Origin: Stentor roeselii
Lineage: Eukaryota > Ciliophora > Heterotrichea > Heterotrichida > Stentoridae
Assembly: GCA_006503475.1 (NCBI GenBank)
Contig: RSEH01000261.1
Coordinates: 1 to 64,000 of the forward strand
Direction: 5' to 3'
DNA length: 64,000 nt
Both the position numbers and the translations under genes were made by a program. Shown here piece by piece: positions 15,901 to 23,883 of this stretch; within the stretch, counting starts at the first letter, position 1, and each line of letters begins with the position of its first letter. A model generated the notes under the pieces. The model was not told where the DNA came from. It saw nothing but the letters and a program-made list of their open reading frames with translations, and did no database searches.

Positions 15901-18900
15901 GAGACTTTCGAAACAACTCAGAAGATATTATTCAAATCATAAAAACTTCTTGTAAAGATTCAAAGAAGAGATTCACAATCTTAACTGCATTTTTAAATGA
16001 ATGCTATAGTAAGTATCAAAGTACCGAATCACCTAATGAATTTCCTAAAATTTGGATTGAAGCAAATAAGGACAAGTTCGCAGAACAAGGAAAATTTTTT
16101 GTCGAACTGCTTTCAAGATTAATTAACAATTTTCCGAAAAATTCACCATTACATTTAAATTTTATGGAAAAAGAAGGATCAACTGAAAATATAAAAAAAA
16201 TGTCCCTGTGCTACTACTCATGCTTTACAATTGCATTCAGTGCTGAAATAAACCCAATATCTAGTGTTATCATAGATCCAAATGGAAATCCTACGATTGA
16301 TTTACTTGCATCTAGTTATATTATTGGAGTTGAATCAAATTATTTATATGAATTTCATTTAGATATAAGAAATAATTTTGAAAGTATGAAAAATATGAGA
16401 GCTTATAATGCCGGAGCGCAACCAGGAGGTTTTGTTGTGTGTTCAAATGATTGTAATTTAATATATGTGATAGAAAATTGTGGAGCCCCTGTTGTAGAAA
16501 GTATATGCACTAACTGTTACAAAAAAATAGGTGGAAAAAATCATCAACTCTGCGAGACTGAAAGAGGACATCGATATTTAACTATCGAAGAAGCTAAGAA
16601 AATTAATGAATCAGTAATTCTACAAGGAGAATCAAACCCTGAAAAGGGATATGTTTTTAATATCGCAAGTATGCATAACATGGTAAGGAAGCTATCAAAT
16701 CCTTTATCATACTCAACCCTCAAATTGTTTTGTAATTCTTTTTTTGCATACTTGTATTATTCGGATTTAATAGATCAAAACGCTTTGAAATCTCATATTT
16801 TATATAAAGGGAAACAATTAGAACAAGATATAAATGAAAAAATAGCATCATCATTCCAAATATTGTTTGATCATTTCAAAATAAATACATATTGCCAAAT
16901 ATTATCTATAATTTCAGAATATCCTAATTTTTTAAGAAATTATCCACTTATATTCTCAGTATATACAGATAGAAATAATTTCGAAAAGGAATTTGAAAAT
17001 TATTTTTTTGATACTGACTCTATCCACAATATCCAAAGTTCTTACAAGAAAAAAATATCGGAAAAAAGTAACTCAACAAAGAATTTGATTGAAGAGATTG
17101 AAATACCTGAATCAAATATTGCTACTTATTTCAATTTAATAGGAAAACCGTCTGTTGAAAATTTTAAACGCGAATTTGAATTGGTTACAAAAGAAAAAAA
17201 TTTAAAATTTTTACGATTTTTCTTTGACAATGAAAAAAACATCAAATCTTTAGACTATCTTTACCCTATTCTTGAATTCAGTAATTATGCTGTTCAAAAA
17301 TTTTCTCTTACTTTATCAAGAAAAGATTCTGAGTCAAAAACAATTAAAGAGTTTTGTGATAAAGATGAAAAGTTAAAATCTTTATTTAATAATTTTGTTA
17401 AAAGTTGGGAAAGTCTTGATTTAGAACTTCAATATGAATGCCATCTTATATCGAAAGATAAAAAAATTAATATTAATGAAAATACCAAACTTTGCTATAT
17501 TCTTTGTGATAAACACTCAATAGAAGTTCTTCAAGTTGCTGCAGCGATTTCAACTTTAGTAAATATACACAATTCTGTTGTATCACTTAAAAAGTTAAAC
17601 CAAAATCGAAAAAACAATAAAACGACTTATAATTCTCAATTAATATTGAACAATATACGAAAAGAAGACATCATTAAATTTCCATCGGATCTTGATGAGA
17701 TGATTTCAAAAAATTCAATTAATCATATCAGCTATGGTAGAGGAAAAGAAATAGTTTATAACTTTGACCTTTTGGATGATTATATAAAAGAATTTGTCAT
17801 GAGCAAGAATATTATCGATGAAAATACCATTTCATTTATAAATTATAGCTTCGAGTTGCATTTTATCCATTCAGACCTAATCACAAACTTGAGAGAAAGA
17901 GTTCCACAAGAAAATTTAAATGTAGATGATGAAAGAAAAATAAGAAATTTAATTAATAATCGTACAAATGGTACTTTGAAGAATGAAATACCAACAAATT
18001 TGATAAATTATTATCATATATTAGATATATTGATGCTTTATTTGAAAAATGCTGAAGCAAATAATGAATCAAAAATAAAGGATATACTTTCATCAATGGT
18101 TGAAAGATTTAGTCCTTTAAAAGCTGGTGATTTTGAGATTTCTGATGAAATTGGAAACCTTGAAATTAAATTTATTAACCATATATATGAAATGATTGAG
18201 GAAAGGGTTTATGAGGCCAAGATTCAAGACATTTTTGATATATATAAAAATGAACTTTCTGATGAAGATAAAGCACAATTAAAAAATTTTATTGTATTTA
18301 CATTAGAAAATTTGAATTATCATACTATTGAGGAATTTAGCAATGGATTAAAACGCTTCATACTCAGAAATATGAATAGTGAACTATCAATTAATCATCC
18401 ACTTGCTTATTACATTCTTGATTATTATTTTAACATCAACTTAACTGATACTTGCGAAATTCTTAAACCTCAATTTCCAGAGCAAATACTTATGAGCCAA
18501 ATTATTAGTTGCATAAACACTATAGATAGTATAATCAAGGAATATAGTCCTGAAAAAAATGATTTATCAATTATCCAAAAGATAAGAAATGCGAGTTTTC
18601 AAGAGGATTTAACTCAAAATCATTATAATAAGTTCAAAGAAATTGCGGAAAAAAATATCAGTAAAAGCTTAAATCTGTTACAGTTACTCAAGCAAATTTA
18701 TGATTACCTTAATCGCTTATTAAAAGTTACTCCTGATCAAGACTTAAACAATCAGAAAAATATTAAATATATTATCGATTTGCATGGCTCCTCTATAGAT
18801 CAACCTCAGTTAAATTTTGATGAACTATTTTCAGATATAAAATTTGCTCATATTACGAATCTTTTAGAAAAAATAGAGGTTGATATATATCCAGAAGTTT

Positions 18901-19328
18901 CAAAATCAATCAATGACTTATATAAAGAAGAATTCAAACAAACTGACTCGAATAAAAAACTTTTGAAAAACAAAATTAACATTTTAAAGTCTTCTATTGA
19001 AGATAATTTTCCGAAATCTGCAACCTCTGCAGATCCTTCAATTTTTCAAGAACTTATTAATGCCCTTAAAAGGATATCTTGCAGGGTTCTTACTGAAAAT
19101 ATTGATGAAAATATAGCAATCAAACAATATATACAATTTGAAATTTATTGGACTTTGAAGTGTGTTAGATCATTTAAAAACAAAGATAAAACTCCTTGGA
19201 AATATATAAGTGAAATCTTTCCTCAGGAATTTCAGTTAAAAAAGACTTTGAGTTTAATCCGTGAATTAGAAGATGCAATTGAAAAAAATATTAAATCGAA
19301 TAGTAAGAATGCCAAGGGTAAAAGATAA
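3954..19328 (+). CDS. RNF213-like giant AAA+ ATPase with RZ-type zinc finger
   Basis: Protein of 5,124 residues, close to human RNF213 (about 5,200). Two AAA+ modules lie in the middle: Walker A GETGCGKT near residue 2288 with Walker B YWVFFDEFNT near 2382, then Walker A GKPGCSKS near 2655 with Walker B VVLFDEIGLAE near 2724 and the RNF213-type stretch ALYLARPDPDSEELSDTA near 2775. An RZ finger follows near 4152-4207 (FVVCSNDCNLIYVIENCG, then ICTNCYKKIGG), the module that in vertebrate RNF213 supports RING-independent ubiquitin transfer. I see no C3HC4 RING between the AAA+ core and the RZ finger. Family members act as very large cytosolic ubiquitin ligases in lipid-droplet biology and antimicrobial defence; that role here is inference. 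The coding region is one open frame with no intron need. A second in-frame ATG at 3969 has the window's usual context (TTATAAATATGG) and may be the true start. Confidence 0.88.
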   Translation: MVFINMVKVEVFLKELKKTCENFKDSDEDDEEGYDWEFIIYKCLSLSKEDEDFDRWKRFSIRLPPSKWNVKLTKNLEKYFESRDRIKLIKLVAKFLLGDFTIIKSFHRSTIIKASLEKGSVLYGDIVIHRTIRKELESEGLNYELLLTSRDFYDKDFNHDVEENTNLSSEYVSSKVFNKSTVEEFIIKEDELFSPNLKVFEPLNQQGIQIKISSDNKFNIAEISNIINNENQQENERDNESFEIFRMNCERFKNIIEKKLVNNPSWTDIYLEWLKSKIIKEDNIENSINFEDFDPYENIKDIKWYLDYDLNACIELLQMDVIKREQCLKEIIKMSTGLLYESKNDYSNMLKNSKNYITVKKQIKISEKTIFIFGLICISSSTSYKNDINSYTLRILTITDSDSIIENIRQSYFSGINEYPELAAEIKQLVTDKENLKNCINVTKDNKYIPSCSISQKVYKKCFIHLISCDKPERCKTSKNEHELNLQKFDLDRSKLSFNHKSKMQYYFAASEEIALEKEVEITFKINQKANYKNRISIKEIHNFYFGPIYSLINFNRKQYFFAYNAYLFSRPNLLQNSLILIDQYKIETDTESNYGFFNSLELFINSMPDPLIIPQKYVLIQYFSLETDYYYINYLCIKKILSNMSYLLIKNLLNLKKNIYFSEGIKRALVICLIYDNELALNILTPCEDSQFIIEILTDYIEILNDYIEKKKYYSENNTSIVFSFLINKIGNQEKKEIIDKLINSSKISIDIKTSLIEKFKDILNDEIYNSYQKNIKDTYIQDMKVDNVSEIIKSLELSRNYNIFGENNINEIRQKISEKIRSEFLYKRLSDWFPYYSSWPDWNLTVRFDSVYNKNEKKSKNEKIFNGKQTNQVLEMLKLFKELKLIELFNQTLGIISNEISISEILSFCTLSNEQFIKFYDQKLHRIKDQGFEKILNCITSDYEKITEETKNEICSNIVEILMKYPRSNQKLIIAKIQILDNDELKSKYLQKFKSVIDELISDEDIIIELISNLSKIEGNEFINSLRYTVLSSLPEPSEESLKKNIFMNPSDNFFWYHLINNSESKFDNNYFNRIIDYLKNICESIKNSTILVKDLSLYKNLSTNKKDIFLKYLKFAAPLINIQLNYLDNQLENHMKKLKPLMEIRDFLSVFIEEYCKKLPIYATLKPKLENFQKNFIEKNISEINYPDIFSDSKEFYSEASLLCGSSLFRINYFKSKSNEISEQNINEVIRNLKSKMKETLKTIILKIEEYKIQNFFKEFKEKKITSIKKEENLIMSMLEENQCKIIIKYFKTISDSVGYLKFAYNILKLSTVLKYECIDLKEKVNIVESSKLNNNVIKVYIKDLENFNNYMKNEIKKQNINDGKLFGIISQSVDLINFISQLTSDKLETLQDSTDEYEENQDIKNSDVLSLIRCWRFYQDITIQERTLSEFLDSLSQEIINPQYRSILEDFKICNTRLSSFQDIFANLSNRQDAKKKLILKLLEQSSAELIFCKETKDFNLNIQVSKQNSNSKVSISYSTLLELKERASLKYFMNITNTENKENMKNEIESCDQFIKFVNFLSNVVSKSNFLYYTLCRQSIETKIILECNQSNYEDIENYSKKLDVLENDLTESLQRICETNFYLNFLSEKQYLQMVKYISEPENNEMERKLIPLFNFMEKAFLPPDKISNILELSNDEKLMSISNYLNSLPSQEKFIRFPEREIQKNFRFEAGEIIACESNRFFEGIFRIYFNYGNNYPNLNQILFCHDKLRWQETKNFLNRCFQSKETLYTIVYPELLSQTHLMQFKLHLNSLLKENSERTFYLGIISTSTKFDLFNIFKGFNLRVNWLRYFDSLSEKDLASLIKYLARSTTIYSSSIVGLGKTTLIKQKSSTENKKYVEITLYDGLNDYILYKKLSKIQSSDPILLHIKLNFNEPAESIKIFLFSIIMFRKYHTHKGDFFINERSEICIEIGNTFYSILESLPFLSYLKQFYIEKLDLNNLTIDYKINYVSDYLNLLDKSRIDNEDIFFNKEKYENQEIQKEDILKLMNKYFFEKSTLGISFYQFKVFINCLFTLFTDLEKSLFTKSAITYQISILSNSIKNSLINDLRQLRSVIVSTIIHSTEEFTKISISNAYKNQDQSLKFSSNDELNLSKFPQISQWEVGDHFTILFMDDGVMMSVYRSLENVNINFKRYMHYNILIAEKTNINEQQIINDLNKNSLKIENYEQMSHEDLLRKMVNFYHRSTFKEIYKLPSKEIEIQKEKEIQRILKIRYVLTSDNFLKMNLIYLRASSNIPIIIMGETGCGKTKLISFFVREILKEELKVINVHAGKSLEDIISEIKKLNEELIERNKKYPDLEWENEKLKSHSSNNPDNQKLKDQLRDSELELLKYKGRYWVFFDEFNTSDAVGLITDIICDKKLDDIELCDDFVFIGACNPYRLKKENSDYTENVGIKKASQYYSKHSNLVHVVKPLPYKALEFVWDYGQLSKEDTKKYVLQMLSEVSISIREKLCSLITEIHEFFKEKEDSSSVSLRDVKRFRKLFKWFKGSIEKRNELTSAEDQEKKEYFKLLTKFNDLVPAMLALFHCYYLRISSIQMRSNFQNLLNLRLEELNITLDEAMNIIINEKNDFMNRMTIPKGIAKNSALSENIFAIIPCLQLRMPIFICGKPGCSKSLAVQLISSNLGPTSHSKDSYFKSLSQIQIVSFQGSESCTSEGIIKVFERAEKINIDKRVIPVVLFDEIGLAEISKHNPLKVLHSLLEKDSGKDSDRIGFIGISNWRLDASKMNRALYLARPDPDSEELSDTAVQIFESVTGKNTESTIYTQYINSLAYSYFHLKEVLRNTSNSDFYGLRDFYQLIKQVSNEISANRPDQEGLLKFINISIQRNFGGKIIDSDSKSLSTIEIIKNHFCQKLVEATSFFNIENCSSIEMIEMNLKQDSRYLMIITSKSLCSLVIESILKEQIEDFKVLIGGGFKDDKNQEEEAFRQLSSIIRDLEYGIPLIFHDMDFIYSSLYDLFNQNFSRDGDKDYCRIALGAFFNPRCSVHRNFRAVVIMNDDDYSLKRADAPFLNRFEKHYIRINDIMADEKYRKISEQLKNWINQIFDISIKEKVKILSVIPTFSDETLYFLTKATEEETNKELDLNEILRRTKTKILEMSSIDITILCTSSRLEKEEKDFIIDEWKKKNNLKLEERLITLKDSEEKNLLVMTYDKKSISKIIEIFGKSLKIMQLSLIKSEQELDKFLNSFVESSDAETLLLEFDYSKEYSQLYFIANRIESTLSKSLKRKKCCIILSMSRNDKTRDSVIYLKNWKCIFYDYLYDFNIEINDELLKADVLNLLDLTKICQFEDIVSDNLFDAFSCIDYKFNKTHDRVEINSHISKTCAMLKNDEYLFSCLSSKVLQIISVEENKDTSWTKKIFEERSIVDDARNFEECIILYSRQQILKYCALLIHSIELENGFSFMNNSLDDFFYQRLKIIWQKKLDGRTVMTQKRFTLMKPTLIVNGLIGIIIPFIISEVKLLESFFERQIKQFMKIDYRCENDLASFIKKNKMTLEFYELLDSEELQKIYFKDLIKVLLIPDQANDWMIDKIIYFIFECKSKFYPSIQKKLIVINQNKKIIESMNKICNLITDHGLSEMISNDTINKLVVDSENGMHELLKLLLESSLESILDLQHDAKKHDNYLTSLIKIKSLLIKAGMKIKANIFEKLNFWINLLNYCDEKQEISKLIELIDGKDYLKNQSFQNFIHGIIKSSTKNEQYFKFYFNEMIMQQQAYDLDKIIEQIESPNAWKYSSNTIKSIFKSLRIKEEIQSFESNQDKIELFPSSFEKIDKNIDILRRNIFSVLLMYEIQKIELRVVTDNLFERFKSYQLILDSENIKLNNISKLAALSRIKCILGYFCTLINKKNLTLSEGNFIKELVTYFNETKLEIYILFIIKTLQSQEDLSLKDVKELFKRFQINSLLDSEHDITEERKIFPYYDDGDALFEKITQYIRDFRNNSEDIIQIIKTSCKDSKKRFTILTAFLNECYSKYQSTESPNEFPKIWIEANKDKFAEQGKFFVELLSRLINNFPKNSPLHLNFMEKEGSTENIKKMSLCYYSCFTIAFSAEINPISSVIIDPNGNPTIDLLASSYIIGVESNYLYEFHLDIRNNFESMKNMRAYNAGAQPGGFVVCSNDCNLIYVIENCGAPVVESICTNCYKKIGGKNHQLCETERGHRYLTIEEAKKINESVILQGESNPEKGYVFNIASMHNMVRKLSNPLSYSTLKLFCNSFFAYLYYSDLIDQNALKSHILYKGKQLEQDINEKIASSFQILFDHFKINTYCQILSIISEYPNFLRNYPLIFSVYTDRNNFEKEFENYFFDTDSIHNIQSSYKKKISEKSNSTKNLIEEIEIPESNIATYFNLIGKPSVENFKREFELVTKEKNLKFLRFFFDNEKNIKSLDYLYPILEFSNYAVQKFSLTLSRKDSESKTIKEFCDKDEKLKSLFNNFVKSWESLDLELQYECHLISKDKKININENTKLCYILCDKHSIEVLQVAAAISTLVNIHNSVVSLKKLNQNRKNNKTTYNSQLILNNIRKEDIIKFPSDLDEMISKNSINHISYGRGKEIVYNFDLLDDYIKEFVMSKNIIDENTISFINYSFELHFIHSDLITNLRERVPQENLNVDDERKIRNLINNRTNGTLKNEIPTNLINYYHILDILMLYLKNAEANNESKIKDILSSMVERFSPLKAGDFEISDEIGNLEIKFINHIYEMIEERVYEAKIQDIFDIYKNELSDEDKAQLKNFIVFTLENLNYHTIEEFSNGLKRFILRNMNSELSINHPLAYYILDYYFNINLTDTCEILKPQFPEQILMSQIISCINTIDSIIKEYSPEKNDLSIIQKIRNASFQEDLTQNHYNKFKEIAEKNISKSLNLLQLLKQIYDYLNRLLKVTPDQDLNNQKNIKYIIDLHGSSIDQPQLNFDELFSDIKFAHITNLLEKIEVDIYPEVSKSINDLYKEEFKQTDSNKKLLKNKINILKSSIEDNFPKSATSADPSIFQELINALKRISCRVLTENIDENIAIKQYIQFEIYWTLKCVRSFKNKDKTPWKYISEIFPQEFQLKKTLSLIRELEDAIEKNIKSNSKNAKGKR
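16408..16575 (+). other. RZ-type zinc finger segment of the RNF213-like protein
   Basis: The segment carries CSNDC, ENCG, ICTNC and KKIGGKNHQL in the order of the RZ finger of RNF213 and ZNFX1, whose usual core is CPNGH...GECG...CPxC...IGG. The usual His of CPNGH is Cys here (CSNDC), which could still bind zinc. This is the only clear metal-binding cluster in the protein. Confidence 0.75.
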
Positions 19329-21909
19329 TAAGAAGAACTTTAATTAATCATTTAGGATAGGTATTATTAATGATTTTGAATATTTAAACTGAATATTTTA
19401 TGTATATAAATTGTTTGTAGGTATAATGAGCCTTTGAGTTCTAAAGGATTATCAAATGAAAATTGATTATCAGATATTAAAATGTTCAAATTATTGAATT
19501 TTTGAATTTTATAAATAATTATTTATTATCATTGATTCAAACCTTGATAATAATAAAAATCTCTTAGTATTGAAATTCAAGTACTCAGCCAATGATTATA
19601 TTCACAAATTTATCACATCTTCAGTTAAGTATAAGCAGAAAAATGACCAATAGATCATTATAAATAATAAAATATTCTACATAATTTAACTTATAAATCA
19701 AGCATTTTTACAATAATTTTATTTAAATTCTACTCAAGAAAAAAATATATAAAATAATCAATTTGTAATCAGTTTATATTATCAAAATAGAATATTTAAA
19801 TGAAATTTTCGATATTTTTAAACCATTTACTTACTAATGACTATAAATTGATCTCTTATTCCATTCAAAATTATGAAATAGGTTTGGTTAGAGATATGGC
19901 TGAGAGAATAGGCTCTTTTATTTGTTCAAATAGATTATATATAAGGTGGAATAAAATCTTATTACTCTCTTATTGCAAGTAAAACTTATCACAAGTGAAT
20001 TGATGTAAGATATTAGTAGCTTAGAGCAGATTGAAAAAATAGTACACGGATATTGATTTTAATTCATTTCATGATTTATAATATGTACGTTATCTAGGGA
20101 CTGATGAAAAGTTAAAGAATTTGAGAGATTGTTCTAAAAATATCAGAGTGAAGATATTACAGAATTTATCAAATCTAAAAAGTGAAAGTTTTATTAGTTA
20201 TTTAGAATTCCTGAAGATATAAAAAATTAATATTAATAATCTTGGTTTATTTATGACCAATGCATTTTTCACCTAAACTAAAAATTTCTTATATTGCTTG
20301 GGTATTGAAATAAATAATAATTTAGATATCTGGTGAAGACCTAAGAAGAATATCTATCAAAAAGTAAGAAAATAATTTTTATGTTAGCCGATATTGATTC
20401 TTAATCATATTGACTCAATAATTAAATTTTGAAAACTACAGATAAAATAAATTTTGAAATCATACCAAAAGAACTAGATGTTTAGATAAGTTTTTAATAG
20501 ATTTTGATTTTCACTAAAATTTTTAAATTTACAAAAGGTTATAATTTTTGTCTTTAAAAATTGCATAATAAACATAAAATTTCCACAAATTATCTTCAAA
20601 AAAGTTCTTTCTTTAATGGGCCAAGATTAAACTGTTTATTTCAATCAATTAGTATAACCATTGGCAAAAATTAATGATATACAAGACAAGAAGGTTGTGG
20701 GTCTGATAATTTGATTAAGCAGTAAGCTCATAATCAAGTCAACTACTTAAAAAAATAATAAAATATTATAGACCTCTTCATGTATTAAAAATCCACTCAA
20801 ATCTCAGCATCCTAATAAACATAAATTAATATTGAAAAACTATTGAGTTTTTTATTTTTTGTTGAGGGAGGATATTCGAATTATTAAGTCAACCAAATAT
20901 CTCTTAATAATCCAGAATAGTCAGAGAGGCATTCTCTGTAAGAATCTAATTGATAAATGCTATTATATTATAGAAACCTGGTTAACAATAATTTCTTGTA
21001 TGATTGTGCAATAAAATTCACATCTTTTAGATGCAGTAAATTTAAATCAGATTCAAACTCAATATTTTCAATAACAGCGTTTGCATATATTTTAGACAAA
21101 AAGTCATTAATAGCAGGAAGCCTAAAAATATACGAATTGAATCTAAGTGAGCAGATTCAAGAAAAATTAAATTTTAATTAAAGTAGTGAGGAATAATATA
21201 ATTATTGGATAATAGAATTTCACTTATTTTCAAATATCTTATTATTTGAGTAGACTAAAAATTTTCTTATAATCTTCAAAATATCGACTTTAAAGAGTTG
21301 ATTACTTTCTTGAAATCTTTAAGTATATTAAATATTGCTGAAATGTCATGATAAGCTTGTAGCTTCAATTGTAATATCATTTTAACAAAATTTTTAACAG
21401 GCATACTTATTATAATACTTTTACCATTAGAATTAATAAACTTAAACAAAATATAGAATTCACCAAACATAAAATTGATTGTTGATAGAGTTAAAATATA
21501 ATTAATTTTTTTTTCGGTAAAATATTTAGACGAAATGCTATACTAGACATGAAAAATATTAAATTCCTTCATTTTGGTTGAATGAAAATATAAAACTAGT
21601 TTGATTATGTATCGAAAAATTTAGATTAATTTGTTTTTCGATTATTTTATTGCAAAATAAATTAGAAAGAATGGTTATAAATTAATATTAAAGATACTTA
21701 AAGTTTATCTTAACAAGGATTAATAATCGAGATCTTGTGTTTTACTATTTAAAGGAACAAAATATCTATATTTGATGTTAATATGCGAATAATTCCTCAT
21801 GCTAATACAACAACAAAAAATTTTCTTAGTAGCTCATTCAGAAGATGAGTAGTAGAGCTCTAATCAATTTAATATGTTTTTTAGCTATCTAAATGTTTAA
21901 CTAAATATT
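19329..21909. other. Gene-poor AT-rich gap with weak coding-like traces
   Basis: A gap of about 2.6 kb between the RNF213-like gene and the AAA-ATPase/nuclease-like gene. Short open frames occur (60 codons at 19800-19982, 74 codons at 20957-21181), lengths expected by chance in AT-rich DNA. The 74-codon frame ends IYELNLSEQIQEKLNFN, which reads like protein, and the plus strand upstream in the same frame keeps a protein-like look if stop codons are ignored. It may be a worn-out host gene. No family was recognised. Confidence 0.35.
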
Positions 21910-23883
21910 CTAACTCATAAATGAGGTTGAAGAAAACTCAAGTAACTCTTCAAAAATATTTTCTCTTTTGTTATCTTCTTTTTCTTCGAATGATTGTATG
22001 ACTTTTACTAAATTTTCTCTTGTAAATCTTAGTTCAGCCATTGAAATACCCCACTCTGAATTCTTTTTATATTGAAAATAAACAACTCTCAGAATAAACG
22101 TTTTTAAGTCTATATTCAAATCTAACTCTTTTCCAGCATAATTCTTCTTGAATATTTCAGCAAAACCCGCATTAACTACAGATTTTTTGTTATAATTAAA
22201 TTGATTCATAACTTCAATTATATAGAGAGTATCATTTTTTATATCCATATCATCAGCAGAGGATATTACAAGGTCTACTCCTTCATTATCCTTTGTTTTT
22301 TTTTCTAAAATTACAAAAAGATTTTGTTGTTGTAGACTGGTATAAATTAAAGTTTTAAAGTATGATAAATAATAGTACTTCTGCTTACAAAAACGAAGAA
22401 TTTTTTCCTGAAAAACTTTTAAAAATAATTCTTGATTATCGAATTCATTTCGGTGGATTACGACTTTTAAAATATTGTTTTCGATTTTTTCAATCCAGGG
22501 CCAATATAATTTATCATAAAAATCCTTTTTTACTTCTCTATTAGGTATCTTTACAACACCTTCTTTATCTCCTTTAGTTATATATCCATAATCCATCATT
22601 GTAATCAATAAATCTTTTTCATTAATTGAAATATTTTCAACATTATTTTCATCTTCAGGTGTAAATATCGCCTCTTGTCTACATAATAACTGTTCAAGAT
22701 AATCATCTGTAGTAACTGTTTTAAGTGAATTAACCATTAAACCTGGATGGAATGTATTTTGAAAAAAGTTTTGATAATCTAATGTAGATTTTCTTATTAA
22801 AGAATGAAGACAATTCATTGTCGAAAAAGGATTATATATAATATTGTTATTTATTTTATAGCCCCCGTGCCATGCACAAATTGATTTCTTTACTTCGGCT
22901 TTGTTGAATTTTTTATTGGAGAGAATAAAAGCTGTATCAACCAAATCATCAACTTCATTTTGATTTAATCCAAAATGTTCATACTTTGAGTTCAAAACAG
23001 AATCATGACGAAAATCTTTTACTCCTGAAAAAATACTTTCTTTTCCTAATCTTGTCACCCCAGTAAATAGTGAAAATTGTAATAAATTACTGTCATCTTT
23101 AATAAAAGAAAACATTTTCTTATAAAGTTCAAATCCGTATTGATATAAATGAGGCTTCTCCCTTTTTAGATAGACTAATGGCGAATTATATTCATCCACA
23201 AGTAAAATAGGTTTTTTATCGTGATGCTGATACAGGGCCATTAAAAACAATTTCAAAGTTTCAACTATATTTTTAGATGATAAGCTTCGAATACCACCAA
23301 TTATATATTTTTCGAATAACATTTTTGAATTATGAGGAACTTTATTTGATTTTAATATATAATGATGGTCTTTAAATATAACTTTAATATATTTTTTGAA
23401 CTCCTTATCGAGTTCACTCTCAGAATCCGCTAATAAGCAACTAGGCATGGTTAAAAAAACTACAGGTATTGTACCTTGTAAATCAATTATGGGTGTTTTC
23501 TTTGCCTCAAGTGTAATAGGGTTTGAGGAGAGTGCTAGAGAACCAATAAACAATTTAGAAAATTTTTCTTTCTTTTCTTTATCCACTATCATATCACCTG
23601 TTGATGTAAACTTTGGCTGAAAAAAACTCTTAAGCATTCTAAGGTTGATAGATTTTCCCCATCTCCTTGGTCTTGTAAACAAAATTACTTTTTCTTTTAG
23701 AACATCCTTTATTAGAAGTGATTTATCGGCGCACATATGATTACCTCTAAGTATTGTTTCAAAGTCATTAAAATTTGGTGCTCTCATCCAGGGAATATTA
23801 TTGTAGCCGCCTCCACTTGTAGAAAACCTCTTTCTGATTACTTTGAACATAGAAAGTGTATTCTGATTCATCCAAAAATACAT
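21910..23883 (-). CDS. AAA-ATPase-like protein with C-terminal PD-(D/E)XK-like region
   Basis: Protein of 657 residues. After a short leader it has the family's opening pattern (a DKS segment near residue 53, then Walker A RPRRWGKS at 71-78) and Walker B PILLVDEYNSPLV near residue 225. This matches the patchily distributed AAA-ATPase_like family, which is usually followed by a PD-(D/E)XK nuclease-fold domain (PDDEXK_9). In the C-terminal part the nuclease-like core is EGVDLVI, then DTLYIIEVM near residues 535-560. The usual E-x-K reads E-V-M, so the nuclease may be inactive or may place its lysine elsewhere. Family function is not established. The gene is isolated between two gene-poor stretches and is intronless, which would fit acquisition by transfer, but that is inference. 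It ends at TAG. Confidence 0.75.
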   Translation of the reverse strand: MYFWMNQNTLSMFKVIRKRFSTSGGGYNNIPWMRAPNFNDFETILRGNHMCADKSLLIKDVLKEKVILFTRPRRWGKSINLRMLKSFFQPKFTSTGDMIVDKEKKEKFSKLFIGSLALSSNPITLEAKKTPIIDLQGTIPVVFLTMPSCLLADSESELDKEFKKYIKVIFKDHHYILKSNKVPHNSKMLFEKYIIGGIRSLSSKNIVETLKLFLMALYQHHDKKPILLVDEYNSPLVYLKREKPHLYQYGFELYKKMFSFIKDDSNLLQFSLFTGVTRLGKESIFSGVKDFRHDSVLNSKYEHFGLNQNEVDDLVDTAFILSNKKFNKAEVKKSICAWHGGYKINNNIIYNPFSTMNCLHSLIRKSTLDYQNFFQNTFHPGLMVNSLKTVTTDDYLEQLLCRQEAIFTPEDENNVENISINEKDLLITMMDYGYITKGDKEGVVKIPNREVKKDFYDKLYWPWIEKIENNILKVVIHRNEFDNQELFLKVFQEKILRFCKQKYYYLSYFKTLIYTSLQQQNLFVILEKKTKDNEGVDLVISSADDMDIKNDTLYIIEVMNQFNYNKKSVVNAGFAEIFKKNYAGKELDLNIDLKTFILRVVYFQYKKNSEWGISMAELRFTRENLVKVIQSFEEKEDNKRENIFEELLEFSSTSFMS

